Shown: positions 1 to 7,780 of the stretch, in pieces
How the letters are laid out: the number at the start of each line of letters is the position of its first letter
How positions within the stretch are numbered: the first letter of the stretch is position 1
From: Paenibacillus selenitireducens
GTDB lineage: Bacteria > Bacillota > Bacilli > Paenibacillales > Paenibacillaceae
Direction: 5' to 3'
DNA: 64,000 nucleotides
Assembly (NCBI RefSeq): GCF_002021565.1
Contig: NZ_MSZX01000005.1
Span: forward strand, 27-64,026
Made by a program: the position numbers and the translations under genes
The notes under the pieces: generated by a model
Databases searched by the model: none
Told to the model about the DNA's origin: nothing
Seen by the model: only the letters and a program-made list of their open reading frames with translations

Positions 1-11
1 AGCCGCGTTGC

Positions 12-26
12 GCTAACGGGCAGGAT
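12..26 (+). repeat. Short interspersed motif CTAACGGG
   Basis: CTAACGGGCAGGAT here recurs in variant form at 433-448 (CTAACGGGACACGATA), 494-507 (TTACGGGCAGGATA) and 2235-2250 (GCTAACGGGACACACT). Two of the copies lie at or just after a gene end. It may be an interspersed intergenic repeat of this lineage; no function can be read from it. Confidence 0.35.
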
Positions 27-162
27 TACGTGGTAGAGGTTAAGGGTATTTCAAAAATACAATATGTACGAAAAAAGTTAATTTAAGCGAATATACTTAA
101 GAATATTGCTGAGGGAAATGGTGTGGTTGAAAGCAAATGATTGAAATTTAGAGGAGGCCGAG

Positions 163-420
163 ATGGATAGTTTTGGATTTGTGTGTTTAATCACTCTAAC
201 ACTAATAGTTATTGCAGCCTTTTATGCATTTGTATTTTTGGACTTTATCAATCCAAGTGCTCTTCAAGTTCAACTATTAGGTGTACATATTATACTGTTC
301 GGAGTGATTGTTTTATTGGCATTTGAAGGTTCTTCTGGATATGGATTTACTTTTGGGTTAATTGGGCTTATTACAGGAATTTTTGGATCATTTAGAGAAC
401 CCAAAGAGTCCAAAAATTGA
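163..420 (+). CDS. Small hydrophobic membrane protein, function unknown
   Basis: This 85-residue protein starts with ATG behind a clear GAGGAGG ribosome binding site. It has three hydrophobic stretches (about residues 5-26, 34-54 and 58-72) and a short charged tail rich in Lys and Glu, so it is probably an inner-membrane protein with two or three helices. No family is recognised. It stands alone and is followed by a terminator hairpin at 468-495. Confidence 0.6.
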   Translation: MDSFGFVCLITLTLIVIAAFYAFVFLDFINPSALQVQLLGVHIILFGVIVLLAFEGSSGYGFTFGLIGLITGIFGSFREPKESKN

Positions 421-467
421 AAGTTGATTGAACTAACGGGACACGATAGATCAATAAAAGACAGAGT

Positions 468-495
468 AACGGCAGCCTTATTCAGCTGCCGTTTT
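468..495 (+). terminator. Rho-independent terminator
   Basis: A 9-bp stem (AACGGCAGC paired with GCTGCCGTT) closes an 8-nt loop and ends in a short T run. It is about 50 nt downstream of the small membrane protein gene. Confidence 0.7.
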
Positions 496-799
496 ACGGG
501 CAGGATAGTTGAAAATTGTACGTCGACAAGAACTTAAGGACCAGGAATACGTCCCCCTTTTCCTCTAGGAACTGAATTCCAGACCGATCACTGGATTCAT
601 GAAAATACTCTCCCTCTCATAAATCGACGGGTTATATACCCAAGGGAACGATCGATCTGCCTCGCCTACTGACAAATACACCACAAAAATAAAAGTGGTC
701 AACCAAGAACTGGCTGACCTCATAATACGAAGGAGTACGATAGTTCAATTGTTCGATCGCACGTGGCACCAAATAGTGAAGACGGCGTGCAGTCGCTCT
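496..799. other. Intergenic region, no recognised gene
   Basis: About 300 bases between the terminator and the end of the minus-strand M42 gene. Minus-strand reading gives short broken open stretches in two frames (roughly 510-680) that could be relics of a lost gene, but none is identifiable. No RNA gene was recognised. Confidence 0.4.
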
Positions 800-1885
800 T
801 TACCCTTGGCCGAATGTAAGTTCCTTCACTTTGTTTTTATCCAATCGTTTGATTACTTCGGTGATCAGCTTCACGGCATTTTCGAAATCTTCGCGGTGGA
901 GAATCGCCGCATGCGAGTGAATATATCGCGTTGGAATACAAATCGCAAGCGACGGTACGCCGCCAGCTGTCACGTGAATGGCGCCTGCATCGGTGCCGCC
1001 TCCCGCGGTATAGTCGAATTGATAAGGAATGCCGAGCTCATCCGCTGTGTCGGTTACGAAGTTGCGTAGTCGGCGATGCGAGATCATCGATCCGTCAAAA
1101 ATGAGAATTTGCGGCCCTTTGCCCAGTTTGCCCAAGGCATCCTTCTCGCTCACACCTGGCGTATCGCCGGCGGTCGCTACGTCTACCGAGAAACCGATAT
1201 CTGGTTGAATGATATTTGTGGCCGTTTTCGCTCCGCGTAAGCCGACTTCCTCTTGAACGGTGCCGACACCATAAACGGTATTCGGATGCTCACCGTCTTT
1301 CAATTGCTTCAGTACATCGATCGCGATGGCACAGCCGATGCGGTTATCCCATGCTTTGGCCATCAGCAGTTTTTCATTTTTCATCACGGTAAATTCGCAA
1401 ACCGGTACGATGGAGTCGCCCGGGCGAACGCCGAACTCCGTAGCTTGCGCTTTGCTTTCCGCGCCGATATCAATGAACATCTCTTTTTTGTCAACTGGAT
1501 TTTTGCGTGCTTCCGGCGATAAAATATGCGGCGGTTTCGAACCGATCACACCGGGAATGTTCCCCTTGCGTGTCATGACGGTCACCCGCTGGGCTTGCAT
1601 CACTTGCTCCCACCAGCCGCCGAGCGGTTGGAAGTATAGGAAGCCTTTGTCGTCGATCCGCGTCACCATGAAACCGATTTCATCCAAATGTCCGGCTACC
1701 ATAATTTTAGGGCCGTCCGGGGCCGTGCCCGTTTTTTTGGCGATCAAGCTGCCGAGATGATCAACCGTCACTTCGTCAGCGTAAGGGGCAATGTGCTCCC
1801 GCATAACGTCGCGCACTTCGTCTTCGTGACCTGGTACGCCGTTGGCGTCGGTTAGGGCTTTTAACATTTGCAAGGTAGAATCCAA
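800..1885 (-). CDS. M42 family metallopeptidase (glutamyl aminopeptidase / deblocking aminopeptidase type)
   Basis: This is a cytoplasmic di-metal aminopeptidase of 361 residues, the usual family length. The M42 signatures are present in order: the metal-binding His/Asp in [10 protein letters not shown], the bridging Asp in AKAWDNRIG, the catalytic Glu pair in [12 protein letters not shown], the Asp of [12 protein letters not shown], and the C-terminal metal His in [13 protein letters not shown] longer open frame exists upstream, but the TTG at 1885 has GGAGGAGG (1891-1900) at correct spacing and gives the family-typical N-terminus [11 protein letters not shown]. It appears monocistronic. It probably trims N-terminal residues from peptides, assembling as a TET-type dodecamer by family analogy. 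Confidence 0.9.
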   Translation of the reverse strand: MDSTLQMLKALTDANGVPGHEDEVRDVMREHIAPYADEVTVDHLGSLIAKKTGTAPDGPKIMVAGHLDEIGFMVTRIDDKGFLYFQPLGGWWEQVMQAQRVTVMTRKGNIPGVIGSKPPHILSPEARKNPVDKKEMFIDIGAESKAQATEFGVRPGDSIVPVCEFTVMKNEKLLMAKAWDNRIGCAIAIDVLKQLKDGEHPNTVYGVGTVQEEVGLRGAKTATNIIQPDIGFSVDVATAGDTPGVSEKDALGKLGKGPQILIFDGSMISHRRLRNFVTDTADELGIPYQFDYTAGGGTDAGAIHVTAGGVPSLAICIPTRYIHSHAAILHREDFENAVKLITEVIKRLDKNKVKELTFGQG

Positions 1886-2093
1886 GGATACTCCTCCTCC
1901 ATTATTATTGACTATCAAACTAATTATATATGACTATACAGATCAAGTCATTAACTGGAAAGCGATCGCCTTATTCCGCTGCACACAGTCCCATTTTGCT
2001 GTCTTGCCTCGGCACGTTTTCGAAGAGTTCGCCTTTAACTAGGGGAGGGTTATTTATTGAAAAAATGCAATTTAGTAACGTGAGAAGGGGAGT

Positions 2094-2252
2094 ATGGGGA
2101 CTGACCAATACAATATAATTCTTCAAAATTTTATAGAAGAATTGAGATGGAAAGGGAGCATTCTTTTAAGCCTTGGTGGAATAATATTTATCATTTGCGT
2201 ACTTACTTTATTATTCAAGAACAGATCAAGATTAGCTAACGGGACACACTAG
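2094..2252 (+). CDS. Small single-span membrane protein candidate (52 aa)
   Basis: The ATG follows AAGGGG with short spacing. The product has a polar N-terminus (about 22 residues) and one strong hydrophobic helix (about 24-44) followed by a basic tail (FKNRSRL). The stop lies within a copy of the CTAACGGG motif, and a terminator follows at 2268-2304. No homologue is recognised; coding status rests on the ribosome binding site, the helix and the terminator. Confidence 0.4.
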   Translation: MGTDQYNIILQNFIEELRWKGSILLSLGGIIFIICVLTLLFKNRSRLANGTH

Positions 2253-2267
2253 TGTAATACTATAGTG

Positions 2268-2304
2268 GGAGGAGCTTGCTTTATAGAGGCTCCTTTTTCT
2301 TTTG
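2268..2304 (+). terminator. Rho-independent terminator
   Basis: AGGAGC (2270-2275) pairs with GCTCCT (2289-2294), extended by G-U pairs, followed by TTTTTCTTTT. It sits directly after the 52-residue reading frame. Confidence 0.6.
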
Positions 2305-2311
2305 TTGAAGT

Positions 2312-3089
2312 AACGAGCTTGCTTATGCGGAGGGTGGCTGTGCTTCCAAATATAAGGACGAGAACGCGTCTGATCATGTGAAAGCTGCTATTGAGGATGC
2401 ACTTGCGAAGGCAGGGCGAGTTGCAACTGATGTGGCCATGCTTGTTGCTGGAATTGCAGGCTACGAATCAGAAGCTGATGATGCATGGATTATACCTTTT
2501 ACCGACTTGCCGGGACTCCATTGTCCAAAGCTGCACTTGAATGACTCGGATATTGCTCACGCCGGAGCGCTTCAGAATAGGCCAGGTATTATTGCGATCG
2601 CGGGAACGGGCACCATGATCATGGGCATCAATGAATATGGCAGGCGGATCAGAAACTCAGATTATCATCAATACGCGTATAGTGCTGCAATATTTGCAAG
2701 TGAGTAGCTTGGAGCAGTTGCAGGAGCTTGCTCGACAGGGCTTCCATCCCGATACGATGAAGCGCAATCAATTGTTCGGGCAGTTCGCTCCACAAGTCAC
2801 GAGGGCCGCAGAACAGGGCAGCAGTGTTGCAAGACGTGTATGCAACCGCGCTGCAGAGCAGCTCCGATTGGGTATTGAGCTTGTCGGCTCCAACTTTGCT
2901 CAACGCAACGTTGAGGTCGCGTTAATCGGCAGTGTCATCTGCAGCCCCTATATGAGCGGTAAGCTGACAGAATTGCTCATGGCAAATCCAATTAAGCAAT
3001 ATCGCGTGGTTGAAACGCAATTGCAGCCCGTAGTCGGTGCCATTCTTCTGGCCTATAAGGAGCTGGGAATCCCTACAAACAAACGGTGA
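2312..3089 (+). pseudogene. BadF/BadG/BcrA/BcrD-type ATPase (N-acetylglucosamine kinase-like), decayed
   Basis: The ASKHA kinase core is recognisable but broken. The first part (about 2312-2705) reads HVKAAIEDALAKAG, then LVAGIAGYES and the phosphate-binding segment GIIAIAGTGTMIMG. It lacks the N-terminal DGGGTKT loop and has no start codon in a proper context. The second part (2631 frame, to 3089) continues the protein in another frame from LQYLQVSSLEQLQEL through VEVALIGSV to the C-terminal helix VVGAILLAYKELG. Between them roughly 30 residues expected after YHQYAYSAA are missing, so a deletion plus frameshift occurred near 2675-2695. It cannot make an active sugar kinase. Confidence 0.8.
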
Positions 3090-3227
3090 AGTTGAATGTG
3101 AAACGGATATCCTATCTGGATATTTAGCGGAGGGCAGCAGTTGTGAATTCAACCAAATTGTTTGCTCAACTAAATGACAGTACAATCAGGTTATTATCTA
3201 ACTATTTACTTTCCTCTAAATTAAGAA

Positions 3228-3258
3228 GGGGGCACAACATCGTGTTGTGCCCCTTTTT
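3228..3258 (+). terminator. Rho-independent terminator
   Basis: A perfect 11-bp stem (GGGGCACAACA with TGTTGTGCCCC) and a 3-nt loop are followed by seven T. It would terminate transcription from the decayed kinase region. Confidence 0.8.
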
Positions 3259-3384
3259 TATTTCTACGGAGGTCTGTTCGGTGACTAAATAAGGAGGTAG
3301 TTAAATGTAATTCAGGAATTGAAAATGTACCGAACGATCTATCGACAAGGCACTGTTATAGACGAATCGGCAGGCAGCTGCAGC

Positions 3385-5517
3385 TTAGAAGACCAGCAAA
3401 CTACTGGCCGCTTGTACAATCCCGCTTGTGATCGTGTCAATACCCTCCGTTATAACTGCTTGGGATAGATTTAACGGTTTGATCTGCTTGATTGCCTGTT
3501 TCCCTGCATTCACCAAGTCTAGTAGCAGCAACGTTTGCTCTTCGTGCGTTGTCGCGTCCTTAAGCTTGCTGTGTGCTTCACCCAGCTTGCTTTCGAAAGC
3601 ATTCATTATGCTCTGGAAAATTACGCTTTGGTCTTTGTCAGGGATGATAGTCACTTCTTTCTGGAAAATAACTTTATTCACTCCACTATAGGGATTGACG
3701 AGCGCCGCTTGAATAACCGCGGTTGCAGTATACGCCTCTTCAGGAATAGAGACGACGCCGTCTGGCGTGATACTGAAATGGGAGCTTCCGGATACCTTAT
3801 TCCATTTTAGCGCTTGCGGCGGAATGTCAATAGAGGATACCTTCAAGCTATAATTGTGCTGATGGCCATCGCTGCTAACTTTAACCGACTCCTGGGCCAT
3901 TAAGCGGATATAAGCAATTGTCAACGCATGAACGGCCGGCCCGTCATGTTTCAGCCTTTGCTGGAAATTTAGTAAAGTCGACTGAACATCATGAGCAGTG
4001 ACGTTAAGATTTCTCAAAATCGAGCTGATTTTGTAATAGCTTGTTTGACTAAGCTGATTCGTTATTGCTTTCATCAGGACGTCCGTCATTTTCTGATGAT
4101 CGCCTAGAAGACCAAAAAGTTCGATGGGAGACAATTCCGAGAGATAATATAGAACATGGCCTTCGATCCCTCTGAGATTGTTGCCATCCCCGAAAATGAA
4201 TGAGAGAGTATCCTCCATCGTGAGGTTTGTTTCTCCACCTGCCACAGCTAGAGTATTCAATGTCCATAGAAATTCGGGATCAGACAAGATGGTTTTTAAC
4301 GCGGATTCCTGTTGATCGTATGGGAGCGAACCAATCGTCACAATGATATGAAACAGCTTCCTTTTCAACTCAGCCTTGTCAACAGATGCAGGCAGCTTGA
4401 GTTTGATTTTGTTCCAGATCGGATCAATCAAGGATTGGTCGGTTATCTCGTCCAGTTCGGCAAATTCAGAACTTAGCCTGCGCACATCCTCTACATCTGC
4501 CGGATCACCTGTGTCAAGAGCTGCACGAATTTTGTTGCTCCGTTCCAGGAACGGCGTTCCCGCCTCGTATTTTACGGAAAAGCTGCTGGTGTACTGCGTT
4601 TTATTACCGTCGTTATCCGTGGCAAAGATTAGAAGGGAATGCGTACCGCTTGGCAATCTGGGAGCGATCGCGGTCAGCGTCTCAGATGCTTCGTCATAAC
4701 TGAACGGCACCATCCTATTGTCGATCCCGACCATACTCATGCTTAGATTTATGCCTGAGTCCTCATCATATACTTTGGCCGTGATCCTCGGCCAGGCCGT
4801 CGTTAAGCTATCGCCATCAGCGGGAAACACCGATTCGATAATCGGGTTTATACGATCCTGTGGGAATGTTGACACGGAAGCGGTAGGGCCGTCCGTTGTC
4901 CAACTGCCGTCAGAGCGCTTCGCCTCCACTTTAAAGGAGTACGCGGTATTTGGCCTCAGATTCGTTGCATCGAATGAGGTTATATTTCCGTTCACAGCTC
5001 CAATGAGTATGCCATTTCCATATATTCTGTAACCCAAGCTCTCTTTGGCAGGCGTCCATGATAAACGGAGTGAATCCGCTTCGATATTCGCTGCTTCCAA
5101 GACGCTATTTTCCCATACTGAAAGCCTCACGTTGAAGCTTCCGTTGTATTCCTGCAATAATTTCTTATCATGGTCTAAGACACGAATGCTTAAGGAATGG
5201 GTACCGTTTTGCAAATTAGAACAATACGAAAACACCATACCATGCACATAATTCGGCTCTATAAGTTGTTGGTCATCAACCATGATAATGATCGAACCCG
5301 TATCTGTTATTGGAATCCCAAGTGTAAAGCTGATGAGCGTAAAGCTCTCGGTTATCATTGCGCCGTCTGCCGGACTCACGCTACCGATAATGGAAGTTGG
5401 ATCAGCTGCTTCTTGAGTGCCTGCCCGCTCTTCCGCATAGACCAACTGGGGAACGAAAAGCATGACCAATAAGCCTACAATGAGCAAGTTCGGCATCCTT
5501 AATCGAAACGTTTTCAT
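3385..5517 (-). CDS. Secreted FN3/Ig-like repeat protein, function unknown
   Basis: This 710-residue protein starts at ATG 5517 behind TAAGGAGG. Residues 1-28 form a Sec signal peptide (basic start, hydrophobic core LLIVGLLVMLFVP, likely cleavage after VYA). An Ig-like domain at about 45-130 is followed by a fibronectin type III domain at about 135-215 (SLRLSWTPA, LRPNTAYSFKVEA). A second Ig-like domain follows at about 220-318 (LPSGTHSLLIFATDNDGN). The rest is mostly helical, with another beta-rich segment near 555-615. There is no sortase motif, SLH domain or visible catalytic motif. It is probably an extracellular or wall-associated adhesion or structural protein; the function is inferred only from architecture. 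Confidence 0.75.
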   Translation of the reverse strand: MKTFRLRMPNLLIVGLLVMLFVPQLVYAEERAGTQEAADPTSIIGSVSPADGAMITESFTLISFTLGIPITDTGSIIIMVDDQQLIEPNYVHGMVFSYCSNLQNGTHSLSIRVLDHDKKLLQEYNGSFNVRLSVWENSVLEAANIEADSLRLSWTPAKESLGYRIYGNGILIGAVNGNITSFDATNLRPNTAYSFKVEAKRSDGSWTTDGPTASVSTFPQDRINPIIESVFPADGDSLTTAWPRITAKVYDEDSGINLSMSMVGIDNRMVPFSYDEASETLTAIAPRLPSGTHSLLIFATDNDGNKTQYTSSFSVKYEAGTPFLERSNKIRAALDTGDPADVEDVRRLSSEFAELDEITDQSLIDPIWNKIKLKLPASVDKAELKRKLFHIIVTIGSLPYDQQESALKTILSDPEFLWTLNTLAVAGGETNLTMEDTLSFIFGDGNNLRGIEGHVLYYLSELSPIELFGLLGDHQKMTDVLMKAITNQLSQTSYYKISSILRNLNVTAHDVQSTLLNFQQRLKHDGPAVHALTIAYIRLMAQESVKVSSDGHQHNYSLKVSSIDIPPQALKWNKVSGSSHFSITPDGVVSIPEEAYTATAVIQAALVNPYSGVNKVIFQKEVTIIPDKDQSVIFQSIMNAFESKLGEAHSKLKDATTHEEQTLLLLDLVNAGKQAIKQIKPLNLSQAVITEGIDTITSGIVQAASSLLVF

Positions 5518-5690
5518 AATTTCCTCCTTAATCGTACGAATTTATTATTCATTTCGTGTAATAATATACCATTATAGTTCTCGTTTTGAATAACTTTTTT
5601 TATTTCAATTTTGAGCCAATGTATGCGTCATTTCCTTTGGTCGAGTGGATCCGTTCTTCTTCAATTTACCTCAACCCGATGGCTAATTGA

Positions 5691-5888
5691 ATGGGAAGCC
5701 TGGTCAATCGTAATAAGTTTAGTTATAAATATTGTCCTAACTGTCATGGGAATAATTCCCTCAGTGGCTCTAACCAAGAACTTATGGATAATATTCTCAG
5801 GTTAATTATTACATTTTTGTTTCTGTTATTGGTGTATATCGGTATTCGTTTAGACAGGAAAGAAAAAGAGGATAGACCCCACGAATAG
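5691..5888 (+). CDS. Possible small zinc-ribbon-like membrane protein or gene remnant
   Basis: The 65-residue frame has a CPNC pair near the start (YKYCPNCHGNNS) and one hydrophobic helix (about 35-54) with a charged tail. No ribosome binding site precedes the ATG, and upstream codons in frame stop immediately. It may be the tail of a decayed gene. Apart from the promoter and riboswitch beginning near 6010, nothing else was recognised between 5518 and 6010. Confidence 0.3.
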   Translation: MGSLVNRNKFSYKYCPNCHGNNSLSGSNQELMDNILRLIITFLFLLLVYIGIRLDRKEKEDRPHE

Positions 5889-6009
5889 GAATTGATTTGC
5901 CTTTTGAGAGGATATTTTCTTTATAAAAGGCCATAAAAAGTGCATTATATTACATAGTAGTGTAGAAAACATTTAGATTAAAATTAAAAATATTAAATTT
6001 GAGAAAAGG

Positions 6010-6038
6010 TTGACATCGATTTCTAGGTATATTAAAGT
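6010..6038 (+). promoter_or_regulatory. Sigma-A-type promoter for the riboswitch transcript
   Basis: A perfect TTGACA at 6010-6015 is followed after 17 nt by TAAAGT at 6033-6038. Transcription would begin about 20 nt before the riboswitch at 6063. Confidence 0.6.
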
Positions 6039-6062
6039 GTAAGTAGTTACAAAATATTAACC

Positions 6063-6182
6063 AATTGCCGAATTTCGTTTTGAAAACGGGGGAACCATCC
6101 CGGGTGAATTATTCTTGTATGCAAGAGAATATAGGGAACCTTTAACCGAACCCTCAGCTAACTCCGTAGGCATTGAAGGGAG
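6063..6182 (+). ncRNA. c-di-AMP riboswitch (ydaO/yuaA type)
   Basis: The conserved blocks of this class appear in order: ACGGGGGAACCA, GGGTGAAT, a variable hairpin (TTCTTG...CAAGAGAA), ATAGGGAACC, CCGAACCCTCAGCTAAC, TCCGTAGGC and GAAGGGAG. By established knowledge this class binds cyclic di-AMP and often controls cell-wall hydrolases in Bacillus relatives, which fits the NlpC/P60 gene directly downstream. No separate terminator is evident. The last block overlaps the likely ribosome binding site, so control may be at translation. Confidence 0.9.
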
Positions 6183-6191
6183 AACAAGGTT

Positions 6192-6659
6192 CTGAAGAAA
6201 CTCATCTTATCTTTACTAGGAGCTGCAGTTATATTCACGGCCACTGCACCAAGTACATTTGCAAGTGAGGTTAAGCTAGAAAGTGAAGTGAATCACGTAC
6301 TGGGGACACCATATTTATGGGGTGGTACTACTGTTGCAGGGTTTGATTGTACTGGATTTATCTTGTATGTAATGAAAAAGTTTAATGTGTATGACCTACC
6401 GCGCACATCGCAGTCACAGGCTAAAGTAGGGGCACCGGTAGCTAAAAAGAACCTACGAACAGGAGATTTAGTGTTTTTTAATACCTTAGGTACGGGTATC
6501 TCCCATGCAGGAATTTACATAGGTGACAATCAATTCGCTCACTCCTCTAGCAGTAAGGGAGTAAGAATAAGCAAGTTAACGGAAACGTACTACAAAGATC
6601 GTTATATTACAGCTCGGCGTGTAGTAGATGAAAAGAGTTATCATAAAATGATGAATTAG
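6192..6659 (+). CDS. Secreted NlpC/P60 cell-wall endopeptidase
   Basis: The protein has a signal peptide (KKLILSLLGAAVIFTATAPS, cleavage likely after FA) and a compact NlpC/P60 domain. The catalytic Cys is in GFDCTGF, the His in ISHAGIYIG and the third polar residue in FAHSSS. It should cut peptidoglycan stem peptides. The natural N-terminus begins at CTG 6192, 9 nt after AGGGAG; there is no ATG, GTG or TTG in frame between the upstream stop and the signal peptide, so a CTG start (or a mutated TTG) must be assumed. At 155 residues it is a minimal single-domain member. Expression is governed by the c-di-AMP riboswitch upstream. Confidence 0.85.
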   Translation: MKKLILSLLGAAVIFTATAPSTFASEVKLESEVNHVLGTPYLWGGTTVAGFDCTGFILYVMKKFNVYDLPRTSQSQAKVGAPVAKKNLRTGDLVFFNTLGTGISHAGIYIGDNQFAHSSSSKGVRISKLTETYYKDRYITARRVVDEKSYHKMMN

Positions 6660-6690
6660 TGTATGCATGAAAAAGGACAAGCCTGATCTA

Positions 6691-6745
6691 AAAAGTACCC
6701 CATAGAGTAGACACCTAAAAAAGGTCTACTCTATGGGGTACTTTT
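6691..6745. terminator. Long perfect inverted repeat, probable bidirectional terminator
   Basis: Two perfectly complementary 22-nt arms (6691-6712 and 6724-6745) flank an 11-nt loop. The arms begin AAAAGTACC and end GGTACTTTT, so either strand gives an A/T-flanked hairpin. It lies 31 nt after the NlpC/P60 stop. Its length and perfection exceed an ordinary terminator. Confidence 0.65.
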
Positions 6746-6812
6746 CTATATACTTATTGTTCAACTTTAATTACTTTGGAATGGGCTGCAACCCTTTTTA
6801 CCTTTGTACCAT

Positions 6813-6872
6813 GTAAAGATATCTTTACGTAAAAAGGTGACTTAGTTATAATGAAAGTAAAGATATCTTTAC
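6813..6872 (+). promoter_or_regulatory. Pair of identical palindromic operators
   Basis: The 16-bp perfect palindrome GTAAAGATATCTTTAC occurs at 6813-6828 and again at 6857-6872, 44 bp centre to centre (about four helical turns). A possible promoter with TTTACG (6824-6829) and TATAAT (6847-6852), 17 nt apart, lies between and overlaps them. The adjacent XRE regulator is the obvious candidate to bind them for autorepression. Confidence 0.65.
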
Positions 6873-7105
6873 TTCAAAAGTTGGTGAATAGGATAGTCCA
6901 CAATAAGATCCGTGATCTAAGAAATAAAAACAATATTACTCAACTTCAATTGGCTCAGGACTTGCAGGTAACTAGGCAAACAATAATTGCGATCGAGAAC
7001 AATCACTATAATCCAAGTTTAGAATTATCGCTTAAAATTGCACGTTATTTTAACGTAAGCGTTGAAGATGTATTTACTCTCGATGATAAGGGGGAATCTT
7101 TGTGA
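6851..7105 (+). CDS. XRE-family transcriptional regulator (YozG-like)
   Basis: A single HTH_3 domain spans about residues 17-75 (IRDLRNKNNITQLQLAQDL, VTRQTIIAIEN, NPSLELSLKIARYF), ending in the VEDVF tail typical of small Bacillus regulators that repress their own operon. ATG 6851 has AAGGTGA ten bases upstream. This start places the second operator inside the coding region and adds about 16 residues compared with the family. If the TATAAT at 6847 is the true -10, a later start (TTG 6881 or GTG 6884) would be needed, though these lack a ribosome binding site. It overlaps the next gene by 4 nt (GTGA). Confidence 0.8.
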   Translation: MKVKISLLQKLVNRIVHNKIRDLRNKNNITQLQLAQDLQVTRQTIIAIENNHYNPSLELSLKIARYFNVSVEDVFTLDDKGESL

Positions 7106-7299
7106 ACAAGCGAAAGGGAGTCATTCGTTTCTGGCTTTTACTTCTTGGGTTATTGATCGCTTTTGTTATCATTTCTATCATTGAACGTACTATTCAATGG
7201 GAACTTTTTATTGCGATCATGATGGGTTCTGGGACGGCTGAAATGGTGAGGAGAAGAAAGCAAAAAAAGAAGGGACGCCCGAGGTGGATGAGAGAGTAA
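7102..7299 (+). CDS. Small membrane protein of the XRE operon
   Basis: The 65-residue product starts at GTG 7102, overlapping the regulator stop, and so is probably translationally coupled. It has two hydrophobic helices (about 9-29 and 33-46) and a very basic C-terminus (RRRKQKKKGRPR). No family is recognised. Regulator plus tiny membrane proteins is a common but uncharacterised arrangement in Firmicutes. Confidence 0.65.
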   Translation: MNKRKGVIRFWLLLLGLLIAFVIISIIERTIQWELFIAIMMGSGTAEMVRRRKQKKKGRPRWMRE

Positions 7300-7478
7300 A
7301 ATTTCTAATGCAGAAATACATGAATATCATTTTCATATTCGCTTTCGTTGCCTTAACGGGGTATTTGTTAATTAACAAATATTTGGGTTATACAACCATT
7401 CCAATAAATCAGCTTTTCATCTTTAATTTGCTGGTTTTATTCGCTCTTTCTATTACAGCCATTATCGCGAAACGTTAG
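7284..7478 (+). CDS. Small membrane protein, third gene of the XRE operon
   Basis: GTG 7284 lies inside the end of the preceding gene (16-nt overlap). The 64-residue product has two helices (about 11-32 and 42-62) joined by a short polar loop. No family is recognised. The operon ends at the terminator 7527-7556. Confidence 0.6.
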   Translation: MDERVKFLMQKYMNIIFIFAFVALTGYLLINKYLGYTTIPINQLFIFNLLVLFALSITAIIAKR

Positions 7479-7526
7479 TTCTATACTTTTATTTATTCTT
7501 GTCGAAAATCGAAAATGCTTAATTTT

Positions 7527-7556
7527 AACTAACCGCCACTACGGTTAGTTTTTTTT
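7527..7556 (+). terminator. Rho-independent terminator
   Basis: AACTAACCG pairs perfectly with CGGTTAGTT around a 6-nt loop, followed by eight T. A second, weaker hairpin with T run (ATCCCAA/TTGGGAT) lies at 7599-7623, isolating the next gene from read-through. Confidence 0.85.
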
Positions 7557-7709
7557 GTATAGACATATATTGTGAAGCTAGAATTATGCGGAAATTCCAT
7601 CCCAAGAACTTGTTGGGATTTTTGGTCTAACTCAACATTGTTTACCCCTGCTTATACTTAAGGACTATCACAAAACTGTTTCTCTAGACCCACACATACT
7701 CAATCAATT

Positions 7710-7753
7710 ATGATTATTATCGTTGTCGTGTAAAGATCATTCTCATGTATAAC
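7710..7753 (+). promoter_or_regulatory. Promoter with Fur/PerR-like box
   Basis: TTGTCG (7725-7730) and TATAAC (7748-7753) are 17 nt apart. Immediately upstream, TTATGATTATTATCG (7710-7724) matches the PerR consensus TTATAATNATTATAA at 11 of 14 fixed positions. Placement of the -10 rules out ATG 7745 as a start for the transporter. Confidence 0.5.
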
Positions 7754-7780
7754 GATAAGGGAAATAAAAGGGGTATGACT

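Noticed and set aside
5611-5805. Open frame of 64 codons overlapping 5691-5888
   Set aside because: No ribosome binding site, no recognisable family, composition like non-coding sequence; the overlapping frame with CPNC is slightly better supported.
7745-7780. ATG 7745 as start of the CDF transporter
   Set aside because: It falls in the predicted -10 element; GTG 7781 has the ribosome binding site.
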